Assembly (NCBI GenBank): GCA_911728455.2
Contig: OU452225.1
Location: 20,060,495-20,124,494, forward strand
Source: Marthasterias glacialis
Taxonomy: Eukaryota > Echinodermata > Asteroidea > Forcipulatida > Asteriidae
DNA: 64,000 nucleotides
Direction of reading: 5' to 3'
Position numbers and translations under genes: made by a program. This document shows, in pieces, positions 12,661 through 23,892 of this stretch (its first letter is position 1; every line of letters starts with the position of its first letter). The notes under the pieces were generated by a model. The model did not search any database. It was not told where the DNA came from and worked only from the letters and a program-made list of their open reading frames with translations.

Positions 12661-15060
12661 CAGGAAAAAGACTTTGCCTCATTCCAGTCCTTGAAGATTG
12701 TCCGCTTATCACCAGTAGAGAATCATACAACATTGCCGCAATAAACACTCCAAAACAACCATCTGTTGAATGCAGAAAACTAGAGGTAAAAAGAAAGTTT
12801 TCTTTGCGTTCAGCTTCTGTGGAAGGAAAATGTCATTTGGTTCAGCAGTCCAGTAGTGCATCAGACTCTTGTTTTTGTGTCCGAGTTATCAACATTTGAG
12901 TATCAGGCTTTGCACAATTTGGTTTCCCTGGACTTGCCTCCAGTCAGCTGTACATTTTAAAAGGCCTGAATGAATTTTGACAAACATGAGCGATTCTTGT
13001 GCAATATTTTTGTGAGAAATTAAACAAGTTTCACTAAAGCAGGTACCTTAATGTTTATTATTAGCCTGTAGGGCTGCCGAATTAAAACTAATTTTAACCA
13101 GCCCTCAGTACTCTGGCAAAACTATGAGCCCTAAATGTTTCCCCAGCCTGGTTGATCATGTCTCTTTAACTCTAGTTACATCTCAAGACCTGTGAGGATT
13201 GACAGTGTTATTAGGATTACCTACAGGTTAGCAAATGATATTAGTTTTAACTCACCATGATCAGATCTCATCGCATCCTCCTCCCTGTCTAAGACCTCAT
13301 CACCAAAGTCTCTTTATTCAATTGGTTACGACATCTTGACTGTAAGGGCCGACTACCAAGATGATCATTAAGGCAGCTTCCCTTGAGAAGAAGCAAAGAT
13401 AAAACAAAACACCTGTTGAATATTTATACTAAGAGAGAATATAGATTAACAACAACAATTCCATTATTTCACTCACTTGCTTTATTCAGGAGATTGTCTT
13501 ACCTGTGAGGACTGATCCTTTAAATTATGTCTCAGCCAAACAAAAGGTTGAAGTGGAAGAAGAATCAAGTCTTAATTTACTGAATTGAGTATTTTGTTCA
13601 TACTTGAAACTGTATGACAATCAAACATCTCCATCATCTATATCAGAGTCCAAATCACCAGGGCTTGTTTCACACAAAGACTACACTGAGCCTGTAAAGT
13701 ATCTATCACAGAAAAAATTGTCTTGTAGAGGTGATTACTGGGAAAAACAGTCTTTTACATTGTCATACTTGGTATACAATTAAGTATGTTTTGGTATTTA
13801 CCTTCCTGAGATATACACAAAAATAGGACTGGGCAAGCTTGTTGGTCTACTGGTTAAGACACCTGAAACCAATTTCATCACTTTGCTCGCTTTGCTTACT
13901 AAAGGGTAAACGCCAAATTTTTGCACTTAGCTGTGTATTAAGTGAAGAATACTTAGTAGCGTGATGTATGTACACATACAAGCAAACATTACTTACTACC
14001 TGTGAAACACACTAAGCACAGACATTTCTGCTTCTGCAAGAGCTGATTTTTTACTTACAATCATGACATTGGACCCTACTCTAAAATGTATCAGATTAAA
14101 TATACAGTGATCATCACACATCTGTGTTTGGTAAAACTAAGCATAAAATAAAATAAAATAACCTAGCAAGGTCTCTTGATAGTTATACCCTAGACTAAAG
14201 TCTACATCAACAGATATACGGCCTAGCTAAACATTAACCTTCCCTTTAAAAAGGGCTTTTCATTTTTGACATCATGTACAAGAATGTTTACAGTATCATC
14301 ACACCTTGTTCTCTATCTTCTCTATTAAAACCAATTGTGTAGGACTCTGTACCTTCATGTAGGTAATGTCAAATGTGATTCAATGCTCTAAAATCCTCCA
14401 AATCCTCTAGTTGAGTTTGAAGACTCTAGAAGTTTTGTGTTATAAATCTCATTAAGTTGTCGTAAAAGTTGTCTCAATCTTTGTCCTGGACCCTCAAGTC
14501 TCTGCCTTGAACTTTGCAACATCACTTGCTGTTAGCTCGATCACGGCAAAGCAATTCAAGGCGTCTTTGACCTGGTCTACGATATGCAGAATTTGTGGAT
14601 GTTGTCATTAGGTAGTCCTTCAGATCTCATCCAGGTCTGATGTGAACAGTCGTACTTCACCGCTCTGGTTGGATGACAGGGTAACCATCAACTCCATCCC
14701 TTACATCACTCTCAGCATTACCAGTGGCTTGTTCACTCAGGGTGAATGCTTGAATACACCTCAGCATAGCTGGATCACTACCAGTCCTACCAGCTAGCAG
14801 CTCCCTTAATCTAACAGTCAAACACCACGATTCAATTTCATATCAATGTTACATTGAATTCCATACTGACCATCGCAGTACACAAACAAATCAACAGACA
14901 AAAAATGAGCAAAAGGAGCATTGCCTGAGTCTTACTGATGTACAAAGAAATGCATAATAGAAACTCAACGTATTTTGCCAAACAATATTTGGTGTTCAAT
15001 TCCTTTCTAGACATGCAATTCTTTTGACAAAACACACATCACAAAAATTTACTCTTTACA
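12661..15060. other. No gene defined; GC-richer coding-like patch at 14440-14840
   Basis: Most of this stretch is AT-rich with no usable ORF. Between about 14440 and 14840 composition rises and several 25-58 codon frames are open on the minus strand (one contains RELLAGRTGSDPAML, another VTLSSNQSGEVRLF, a third VKDALNCFAVIELTASDV). They sit in different frames separated by stops and I could not link them with convincing splice sites. It could be a decayed gene, unrecognised exons, or chance. Confidence 0.3.
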
Positions 15061-16930
15061 CAAATTAAAACCCATACAGTTTTTGGGTCACAGCTCCAGG
15101 CAAATTAATTTCTTTTCCACTCTTCACAATAAACATTTATTGTCTTAGTCTGATATTTTGATTAAACTAACAATGGAAACTCAATAAGAAAACAATGTTT
15201 GACAAATCTGGAATTATTTGCTTTCAATACAATCAATCACGGTTTGACAAATCACACATTAATAGGTCTATAACTTTTTTAATTTGACACAAAATAAATC
15301 AATGAGGTTGTGGCTGGGGGAAATCCTCCATCAACACGGGCCCATCTGATTCTCTCTGCCTCCAGTTGGATCGGTCCTTCATGCAGGAGCGCTGGTCTTC
15401 ATGATCAGTCGTGGAGACACCCGTGTTTCTCTTCAGCTTGCATCTGGAGGCCTTTCCTTGGGCTGGTTTTAATAAGATGAGGGAGGAAGCTGCCAATATT
15501 CAAGATGTCGACAACAGTGCCCTGCAAGTCTAATCTGTCACTCATGAGTCTTATCTAATACGTTCAGTAGGCCGCCATGTTAGGTGGGTGTTTCTCATAT
15601 AGTCAGTCCATGACATACAAGGCTATCCTCAGCATACGGGTGTACGTTACGGAAGATCTTGTCCTGCTGGGTAGTGAGCGTCCACCGTAAGGTCAACTCA
15701 TATCATTCACACAGACTAAAAGTATTTCACTTCTTGGGGTCAGTTACTTTAGGGCCAATTTATTTTCTTACTCTGACAAGACAAGCATTTATAGTTGGAC
15801 AAAACAGACATCACAAATAATTTGATACAGAATGAAACCTAATACACTTTTTTGAAAATGCAATTCCTTACACTGCATACATGTTGAAGTGAAAAACTTG
15901 TCAGGTCCGATGTACTATAGCAAATAAATGGAATGAAAACTCAACAAGAAAACACTGTTTGACAAATAATATGTGGTGTTAGAATTTGCCTGCAAGGCCA
16001 ACATTCACAGCTGGACAGAACACACATCAAAACATTACTGACACAGATTAAAACAAATTCACTTGTTGGAGTCCGAGATTTTCGGGGTCAAATTTATTAC
16101 TTTAACCATAACACTGAGTTTCTTTAGCTAGAGACCCTGCCATATCCTCCAAAATACTCTACTCCATGCTCAACACTGGAATGTGTGGACTTAAAACAGA
16201 ATGGTATGCCTGGGAGTCAATTAACTAGCACTTGTTAGTTGGGGCTAAAATCTTTGAAAAAGTCTGACAACTTCATGAATTAGATGATTTGGGACTAAAC
16301 CAAAATAATTCAATTTTGGGAGTCAATTTTTTTTTTGGGGGGGGTGGGAGGAGGGCATCAAATTTACTTCCCTGACCTGCAAACGGACTGTACAATATCC
16401 AAGTCTTGTACTAATCGAATAATACAAACTCAATGAGACAACACTTGTTGACAAATAATGTTAAAGGTAGTAATTCGTCTGCAAGACAAACATTCACAGT
16501 TAGACAAAACACACATCACATTCATGAAAATCAATTCACTTCTTGGGGGTCAATTCATTTGGGGCAAATTTATTTCCTTATTCCACACAAGAACTATCCA
16601 TATGTACATGACATTGTGCAATAAGAATAAACAATGAAAACTCCTGTTTTTATAATACTTATGTTTATTTCCCTTCAAGGCAACCCGCATGATTCACAGT
16701 TGGACAATACTCACAACAGACAGATGATTGTTTTTTAAACAGAGTATAAAACCCTATACATGTTTTTGGGGGCACATATTTAGGACAAAGTTATTTGACA
16801 AGTCTTTACAGTTTTCACTTCTTCAGGTCTTTTATAATTAGTACGATCAAATGAATAATTGAACCTCAACAAGGAAACACTGGTTTGACAAGTAACATAA
16901 CTTGTTACTTTGCCTTCAAGACAACAATTT
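15061..16930. repeat. Degenerate tandem repeat tract
   Basis: Loosely repeated blocks of roughly 200-450 bp share landmarks in order: a TTGGGGTCA-type block, AAATTTATTTCCTTA, CATTCACAGTTGGACAAAACACACATCACA, then AACTCAAYAAGRAAACACTGTTTGACAAATAA. Copies begin near 15070, 15720, 16070, 16540 and 16740. It is heavily diverged with no conserved ORF. A GC-richer patch at 15300-15690 interrupts it and has short open frames on the minus strand that I could not assign. Confidence 0.6.
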
Positions 16931-17020
16931 TGAAGTTCTTGAACAAATCAGCAATGCGTGGTGTTTTCAGCAATCTTGTACACTATAATATATGTTGATT
17001 TTGCATCGGGGATAAAGAAT

Positions 17021-17287
17021 ATTATTTGTAATTTTTACCCATACACCGATGTGCATTAAGCACTGTATACTCAGTACTTTCCCCTGTGAATAGGATTCCA
17101 ACTGCCTCTGACTACCAAACAATCTCGGTAGTCTAGTTGGTAAGACATCTGCTCTAGAATGGCGGGTGTCGTGGGTTCGAATCCCACCCGAGGAAAATGT
17201 CTGTAAATTTTTTTCACAGGATTCAGGGAAGTACAAAGTATACAGTGCTTAACACACATCGGTGTATGGGTAAAAATTACAGATAAT
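17021..17287. mobile_element. Foldback element with tRNA-like core
   Basis: Two inverted arms of about 75-80 bp flank a tRNA-like centre: 17021-17098 and 17209-17287. The outer parts are near perfect (GTAATTTTTACCCATACACC opposite GGTGTATGGGTAAAAATTAC). Inner matches include AAGCACTGTATACT/AGTATACAGTGCTT and GTACTT/AAGTAC. The whole unit is about 267 bp. This resembles a non-autonomous foldback element that carries, or was built around, a Pol III promoter. Confidence 0.75.
17122..17193 (+). repeat. tRNA-like sequence in the foldback core
   Basis: A 72-nt segment has tRNA layout: acceptor pairing CTCGG (17124-17128) with CCGAG (17188-17192), D arm GTCT...AGAC, A box TAGTCTAGTTGG, T arm GTGGG/CCCAC and perfect B box GGTTCGAATCC. 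The anticodon arm is abnormal: a regular 5-bp/7-nt arm does not form, and the best fold is a GU-rich stem with a 9-nt loop. It is therefore more likely a tRNA-derived Pol III promoter than a functional tRNA. Confidence 0.55.
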
Positions 17288-17906
17288 CACCTTGTACATA
17301 TGCACACTTATTTTGACAATGGTAATATGGAGTCTTTATGCCATTTTCTTTGTGTAGTATTCCAAATGGAAATTCGCTCTCTGGAGGATGGGTACTACTA
17401 CTTTAGAATCAGTGAACTTTCAGATTAAAACTAATCTGAATTGTTTTAACAGCTCTGTTTGGATCAATAGAAACATTAACTATTAGACATATGAAAAATG
17501 TGCTTGCAGTATTTTCTAATAACACTGAGTGACAGAATCTATCCTGAACCCTTAAAGTCCCAAATCCTTCTCTATATCAAATTGCCAAAGTGGAGGATTC
17601 AGAAGGACTGGGGCCAGTAGGCCCAAATAACAATTGCTTATCACTGGATCAGGCATTCCAATCTTGTCCAAGCCCAAACAATTTGGAGTGGAGTAACATC
17701 GGAGAAGAGGATATGGAAGGACTGAGGCCACACCTAGCCATACTGCTTAGTCTGTATTAATTTATCAGTAGCAAGTTTTGAGGGCCATAATAGGGACATC
17801 TGTCCCTCCTGTTTGTGATTGTTCAGCCCCTTCCAGCCTCGGTTTGGTTACCATTGATTTAATAAGAGGAAAGTTAAATTGGCTGCATCATCTGAAGGTG
17901 TATGCC
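17288..17906. other. No gene seen
   Basis: AT-rich, with no convincing ORF or structured repeat by eye. Confidence 0.4.
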
Positions 17907-18463
17907 AATAGATCACGTCCGGGACCCACGTCACGTGAACTGTGGTAGTGGGTATTAAATGTAAAAAAACACAACATTTTCCATATAGGAAAGTGCGGTA
18001 TGGTACATGATGATACTCGCATTTCTTTATTCGATCAAGGCTTCTTCTTTTTTTTAAATCTGTGAAAAATATTCCAAAGTTTGTACCAATGAATAAAGCC
18101 AGAAAAAGGACAGGTCCAGAAGTCTTGGAAATTCTACAAGGAACATTTATGTTCATGATGTGGTAGTACTAGTTGCATGACGGAACGTTTGGGCCAGACG
18201 ACCAAGATCACACACTTTTCAGCACAAGAATTTCACAATTTTGAAGCTGAAATCATCCAAAGAAAAGGCTTTCCAAAACTGTGTGATTCCTTTGTCTATT
18301 TGAAATTCCGCAAGGCTAGGTATAAATGCTCACTTTTCCAACGTTCTTTACTTTGTCACAGCATGTATTTGGACTTATTTTGCCATCAGCTCCCAGATGA
18401 TGTAGTACCCACTACTGGTCATGTGATGACATGAAAACATTGGTCATGCAATCGGTCTATTGT
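17907..18463. mobile_element. Diverged member of the ATAGACCGATTGCGC inverted-repeat family
   Basis: Shares a collinear interior with 41283-42084 and 51790-52280: a TCACGTGA-type block, ATGTAAA..CACAAC, CCATATAGGAAAG, TTCGATCAAGGC, TGTGAAAAATATTCCA, GGACAG, then AAGCTGAAATCATCC and CTTTCCAAAACTGTGTGATTCC. It ends GCAATCGGTCTATTG. The left terminus (CCAATAGATCACGTCC) has diverged. It is a non-autonomous DNA element; open frames across it are not conserved between copies. Confidence 0.65.
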
Positions 18464-19288
18464 TTAAGTTAACTTTTAACTGCTGTATTACTGGTGACAT
18501 TGCCAATTAAGCATATATATTATACTGTCTTAACTTGTACTACCAGCTACAAACCAAACCCAAGCCCAAATGAGTTGACTTTGATTGACTGTGGGCTATC
18601 ATTAATTTTGTTGAGTCGTCAAAAAATGGATTCAATTTCCATTCTTTGATTCAATGTCAAAAACATCCATGCTTGTTCCCTCCCCTTTTAAAATACTGAA
18701 GAAGCTTACCTTAGTGTTGATGTAGCAGTACACGCTAACTTTACACGATCCATGGCTTGATATTTTCTGAAGTGCCAAGTGCCACCACAAGGTACAATCC
18801 TGACTGAAATAAAAAAATTACAAATCCTGCATAAATTACTATACATTTCAATAGTACAAGCATCGTTTTAACAAATGATTTTTGTTCACCGGGGCCATGA
18901 ATATCTGTTGTGGGAATTAATTCATGCCAAATAGATATTTTCATAAATCCCAATGGATCCCTTAGTCTTTATTTCTTTAGTTTTAAGTCCATAATCTCTC
19001 ATTCTGGGATGGGTAGAAGTGAAAGATATGGAAAATTTCATTTTCAAATACAAACAAATAATAAAAAGTGTAGGCAGGGGTTGAAGGTAGAATTATATCT
19101 TTGCGAGTAGATGGTCATACTCCCAGTGTGTTACTCCCAATGATACATGTACATGAAACAGCAGTTGAGTTGTGTTCGCACCCTCTCTCGCCACCCGGTG
19201 ACATCTTTCGAGTCACCATTGTGGGTATTAAAAATGGCCGCGATGCAACAGAGAAGTCTGAGCAAATCGTAACAGACTATCTCTGTAC
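18464..19288. other. No gene seen
   Basis: Short unassigned frames only; nothing supported as a gene. Confidence 0.35.
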
Positions 19289-19828
19289 TAGACCCAGCGA
19301 CTGGGGTGGTGTATTCCTTTTTTTTCTGCGTAGTCAACGCAGGATACCAGCTGTGGAGTGTCAACGACCCTCCACAATGGCTACACAGAGGATCGAGGGA
19401 ACTTGCGTTTCATCCAGCGCTGTGCAGCCAACACTACACAGCTGGTATCCTGCATTTACTGCGCAAAACAATATGCCAGTCAGGGCATCAGCGAACATGC
19501 AATCCTCGCAGTGTTAATACACATAAGGAAACAGTCGTGGAGTATCACATGACTATTAGTAGCAAATTGGCGATTGTAACGGCATCATTTTTAGTGGGCT
19601 ATAAAGTCCACCAAATCGATTTTTAGGCCAACTAAAAATGCAGTCGTTTCGATCTGCGTTTTACTACTACGTGACATCAACTACTGTTAGGAAACGATAG
19701 TTGATGTCAGATTCGTAAAAAATCCACTTTGTCAGAGTTCCCACATACATTACGGACTGGGGCGCCCAATATGACCAATAATGTCAAAATCTCAAAAAAG
19801 GAGTACAGCACCCCAGTTACTGGGTCTA
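19289..19828. mobile_element. Inverted-repeat element with TAGACCCAG ends
   Basis: The left end TAGACCCAGCGACTGGGG followed by a T-rich run (19289-19325) is the reverse complement, with mismatches, of the right end (AAAAAAGGAGTACAGCACC then CCAGTTACTGGGTCTA, ending 19828). Inside is a second inverted pair, GCAGGATACCAGCTGTG (from about 19340) against CACAGCTGGTATCCTGC (19438-19454). Related ends occur at 21459-21494 and in the short palindrome at 51340-51444, defining a foldback family. An open frame through 19306-19626 is not conserved at the related 20928-21134 locus. Confidence 0.55.
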
Positions 19829-19841
19829 ACATATATATACC

Positions 19842-20726
19842 TAGCCCAGGTAGGACGTCAGTCTCCGTTGTACTACCACTGACGTCCTGGGTATAAAGCT
19901 TCTTTCCAATGCGACTAAAATTACATTAGTTGATTTCCCCTATTTTCACCTGATTTTGGAAGCCGAAAATTCGTCCATGTATTCCTGATGTTCTAAGCTA
20001 CTCCTTGAATATCTTTGAAGTGCATGGTTTCACAAATGGTGAAAATCATATGTAAAATAAAACGCCAACGTGTACAAATCGTCTGCGACATGTTATACTC
20101 GCTGAATGAGGTATATTCAATGCGCTTGCTCAAACTGCATAGCATTAGCAACAAGTAGATTTACACGCAGGCGCATTACGGTATGTGGGCGCGGCTTTAC
20201 ATTGTACATGCATATAATGTAAATGTTGTGCGCGATCGACCGATCGCACTACGCTATTGGTCGATCTACTGTTCGCGCACATATCGATCTATTGCGCACT
20301 TATCGATCGATCGCGCAATGAATATGTTTTCGCGATCAACCAATAGCGCAGCGCGATCCGTCAATCGCACAGATCGACCGAATCATCACACCGTCGACCG
20401 CTCCCTCTCGCATTGCTACGTCCTTCAGCACATGCGCCTTGTGCGTATCACTCGGAGACTACCTAAACGGGCCGCGCCGATTTCTGATTTTGCTCTGATT
20501 TTCAGTTTATTTTTGTCAATAATGCGTGCTCAATGCATCTTAAAGACTTTTGAACCCGCCAGTCTGCAAATATAGGACCCATAGAACACTAGGACAAAGT
20601 TTCAGCTCATTTAATCAGGTAAAACAATGAAATAAGTTAGTTAAAAAATGTTTCGCTATGTAGCGAGACCTTTATACCCAGGACGTTAGTGTAGTACAAC
20701 GGAAACTAACGTCCTACCTGGGCTAA
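19842..20726. mobile_element. Inverted-repeat element with self-palindromic arms and CGATCG-rich interior
   Basis: The arms at 19842-19898 and 20671-20726 are reverse complements over about 57 bp (TAGCCCAGGTAGGACGT on one side, ACGTCCTACCTGGGCTA on the other). Each arm is itself a palindrome: AGGACGTCAGT...ACTGACGTCCT around CTCCGTTGTACTACC. The interior 20220-20410 is strikingly rich in CGATCG/GCGATC/ATCGATC motifs. A 130-codon frame crosses the interior but its composition follows these motifs and I do not call it a gene. Confidence 0.65.
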
Positions 20727-20860
20727 TATATACCGTACTGGTAGGCAGTTTCAGTGGGCATGAATGTGCGTGGGCATGAATGTGCAAAAGTTTCAATGAA
20801 ATGTTCACTTGTTTTTTCTTTTTTTAAGGTCGATAATTACCGTTTTGCCACCAATTCTTT

Positions 20861-22300
20861 GAGAGGAATATTATAAGAGGGAATAACACCCAACATCAAT
20901 TAAAAATTCAAAAAAATCCCACAGAAAGTGGCAGCCGGATATGGAAACGCAGGATACCAGTCAACGAATCAACACAGACAACAGAGTTCCATTGGTCATG
21001 ATTGGCCGAGCGCACGCTGTACAATGTTGCCATTGTGGGGGTCGTTGACACTACACAGCTGGTATCCTGTGTTGACTGCGCAAAACAGTAAGCAAGTTCG
21101 GGCATCAGTGAACACGCAATCTCCGCAGTGTTAATGCGACTTTTTTCAAGTAAGGAAACAGTCGTGACATTATATTACTTAGTAATAAAAATGGCGATTG
21201 TAACGGCAGGGTTGTCAGAGGCCCTAAAAATCATCAATTTGGACGACAGAAAATGATCGTGAATACACTTAAATGCATTTCATTTCACCTTAAATGCTTG
21301 GAGAAGACAGTCTGACAGTTTACGAGTAGGCGAATTTTGAGAAATTCTGTCGAGTCTAAGGCATTTTTTTAACAGAGGTGTTTTAAATCCACCTGACCGT
21401 TGCAGTTACTACATATTCTTTACTGGGTCACTAGTACGACAGATAATGTCAAAACCTCAAAAAAGGAGTACAGTGCCCCAGTAATACTGGGTCTAAATTT
21501 TAGCCATGACACGTGTCTTTCAAAATGGCCGCCAACCCAATAAATACATTCTTATGTTGTTTGGTTCATTTTGACTGTTTCAAATGCTCACATTCACAGC
21601 AAGAGATATTCACCAGAGGGTATAGATAAATGTCCACTCACCTTGCTTAGTTTGTGGAGATTTTGTCCGCTGAATTGTACATAATATGTGAAAGAAATGC
21701 CGAGAAAAATAGTGACTCTTCCAAAGTCGGCCATTTTGTCTTTCTTGTGAGCGCTCAGCAGCGAGTTACAAATTACCCAGAGTTCACAATTTGCGCATCA
21801 AAACCAAATAATGGCAATGAAAACAGGAAAGGGGTTCAATTTATTGTGGATAATGAAAATATAAATTATGAACATAAATTTATTGCGTTTATATTTACTT
21901 TTTGGTTTACAAATACAGTATAGGTAAGTATCGACTGATTTCAATAGTTTTTTGAGTGATGAGTGGGGATGTGAACTTTGAGATTTGCAACCCCTTACCG
22001 GGACACCCCTATTTGATAATGGAACAATTATTCCATTTCAAAACATGGTTGGAAGAACTTGGTATTTCAATATTGTCGCCATTAGGCGTATGTTAAGCGT
22101 TCAATAACAATTATTCTAATTTCTGTATACCCGGGTGGGTGTGGGAGCGAGCGCACGCATCGGGGAAAGTTTGGTCTGTCAGCAGCAGCAGCCGCGCGCA
22201 CACGGAAAAGTTTCCATATCCGACTGCCACTTTCTAAGGGATTTTTTGATTTTTTAAATTGATGTTGGCTTTAATTTCCCTTTTTTAAATATTCCTCTCC
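20861..22300. mobile_element. 1.44-kb inverted-repeat-bounded element
   Basis: A left arm 20861-20948 (GAGAGGAATATT ... AAAGTGGCAGCCGGATATGGAAAC) and right arm 22210-22300 (GTTTCCATATCCGACTGCCACTTT ... AATATTCCTCTC) are reverse complements over about 88 bp with scattered mismatches. Related arm pieces occur near 48970-49040 and 51120-51170/51467. The interior has no recognisable transposase, so it is non-autonomous or decayed. Confidence 0.6.
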
Positions 22301-23248
22301 AGGTATTAGTAGCTAAAACGCTAATTATTAAACTTTTAAAAGGAAAAACCAAGCGGACATTTTAGCGCGCGGCCGGAACTTTCGCGCATTCATGCACAAA
22401 GGTCTGGGGACTTTTTGATGTATGTGAATCTGTATTCATTATTGCGCGATGCAGGCAGGGAGCACAACAAATGTAGTGACACACTGACGAAGTGGTACTT
22501 GTGAGCAACTTTACCAAGATTTGTAGGCTGATCACAGGCAACAAAAAAGGGAACATACAAAATGAGACATTATTTAATCAGAAAGTTTGAAAATCTTAAT
22601 AAATCACTTCTTTTCCAGATGGCAAAGATGATCCAGATGAAAAAGATGATCATTAAAAAATCCCCCCCCCCCCAAAAAAATAAATAAATAAAAATAAAAG
22701 AAATAAAAATAAAACACTAATTAAAAAGGGTAAAACAATTTAACATTTACTCTATTTACTGATTTCATATCCACACGTTTGTTTTATTATGACTCAAAAA
22801 TAACTTTATTTGAAGAACTATTATGTTACTGACAATATCTAACAAAGGAATTGTACAACTTTACGACTTAAAAAGGTACATTTAAATCCTTTATTTCAAT
22901 ATTTATAATTAAGCATTATTTATAAATAACCATTTTATAAATAATGCATTATTATAAATAATGCTTATTTATAAATAACATTTTTTTTTTACATTATAAC
23001 CATTATTTATAAATATTTATCAATATTTACTAAGGTGTTCCATATGATTATTTTGATGTTTTCTGTCGCATTTATATTTATAAAAATGCAACGGAAAAAA
23101 TAAAAATGCAACAAAACAATACCCACTAACCATTATTTATAAATAACCGTTTTATAACCTAACTCTAACTCTGACCCTAACCCTAACAATTTTTATATTG
23201 ATATCATGTTATTGTTTTATCCCTTGACATTAATAAATGAAATGATAT

Positions 23249-23286
<38 letters not shown>

Positions 23287-23880
23287 AACCCTGGCCTAAC
23301 CCTAACCCGAAAACCCTAACCCTAAAACTATCCCTAACAATTTTTATATTTATATCATGTTACTGCTTTATCCCTTGAATTAAATAAATGAAGTGAATGA
23401 TGGCGTAACTAATGGTGTGAGTGCACATGAATTAACATAGATGTCTTCTTGTTAGAACATTTTTTAAACGATGATGTCATATCAGCCGTTCAATGGTAAT
23501 ATCTATTTCGTAACAAGTTATGTTTCACACGATTATGAAACTCATAATTATAATCAAATACTTCAACTTTATCAATAAATGTTAGCTCTTACGGCACAGT
23601 GAACATAGTACTATTTAAGTGCATGACCCCAAATATGTGAAAATAAAACATGTCAATTGCTCCGATTTCAAAATATATTTTGAGATGTTTCTGCGTGTTT
23701 TAAACTTTAAATAGTGTGGTTAAATAATTATAAAGATTGATGATTCCTTATAACATTTTTGTTTTACAGATCAGTCAATTTGTATCAGCCAAAGCTGGGT
23801 GTTTTATAATAGATGCATTTTATAATAAGCGCAGAGCGAGTAAGCAGTTTGTAAAGAACAATTGAGCAGCCTTTAAATAG
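22301..23880. other. AT-rich non-coding region with TAAATAAT runs
   Basis: Contains a C8-10/A-rich tract near 22661-22700, many TTATTTATAAATAA palindromic AT motifs (22890-23160), telomere-like tracts (separate entry), and then the 3' side of the lectin gene. No ORF is supported. Confidence 0.5.
23155..23339 (+). repeat. Degenerate telomere-like CCCTAA tracts around a poly(A) run
   Basis: Two short CCCTAA-type runs (23157-23187 and 23285-23339) lie on either side of a 32-base poly(A) at 23253-23284. Each run is followed by the same roughly 75-bp sequence (CAATTTTTATATT, ATATCATGTTA, TTTATCCCTTGA, AATAAATGAA). The AATAAA about 20 bp upstream of the poly(A) resembles a retroposed mRNA or retroelement 3' end. 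Confidence 0.7.
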
Positions 23881-23892
23881 AAGCATCAGTGC

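Noticed and set aside
17122..17193. Functional tRNA gene
   Set aside because: Promoter boxes, D arm and T arm are good, but no standard anticodon arm forms and it sits inside a foldback repeat.
20183..20575. 130-codon ORF as a gene
   Set aside because: Its composition follows the CGATCG-rich core of an inverted-repeat element; no domain, and many frames there are partly open.
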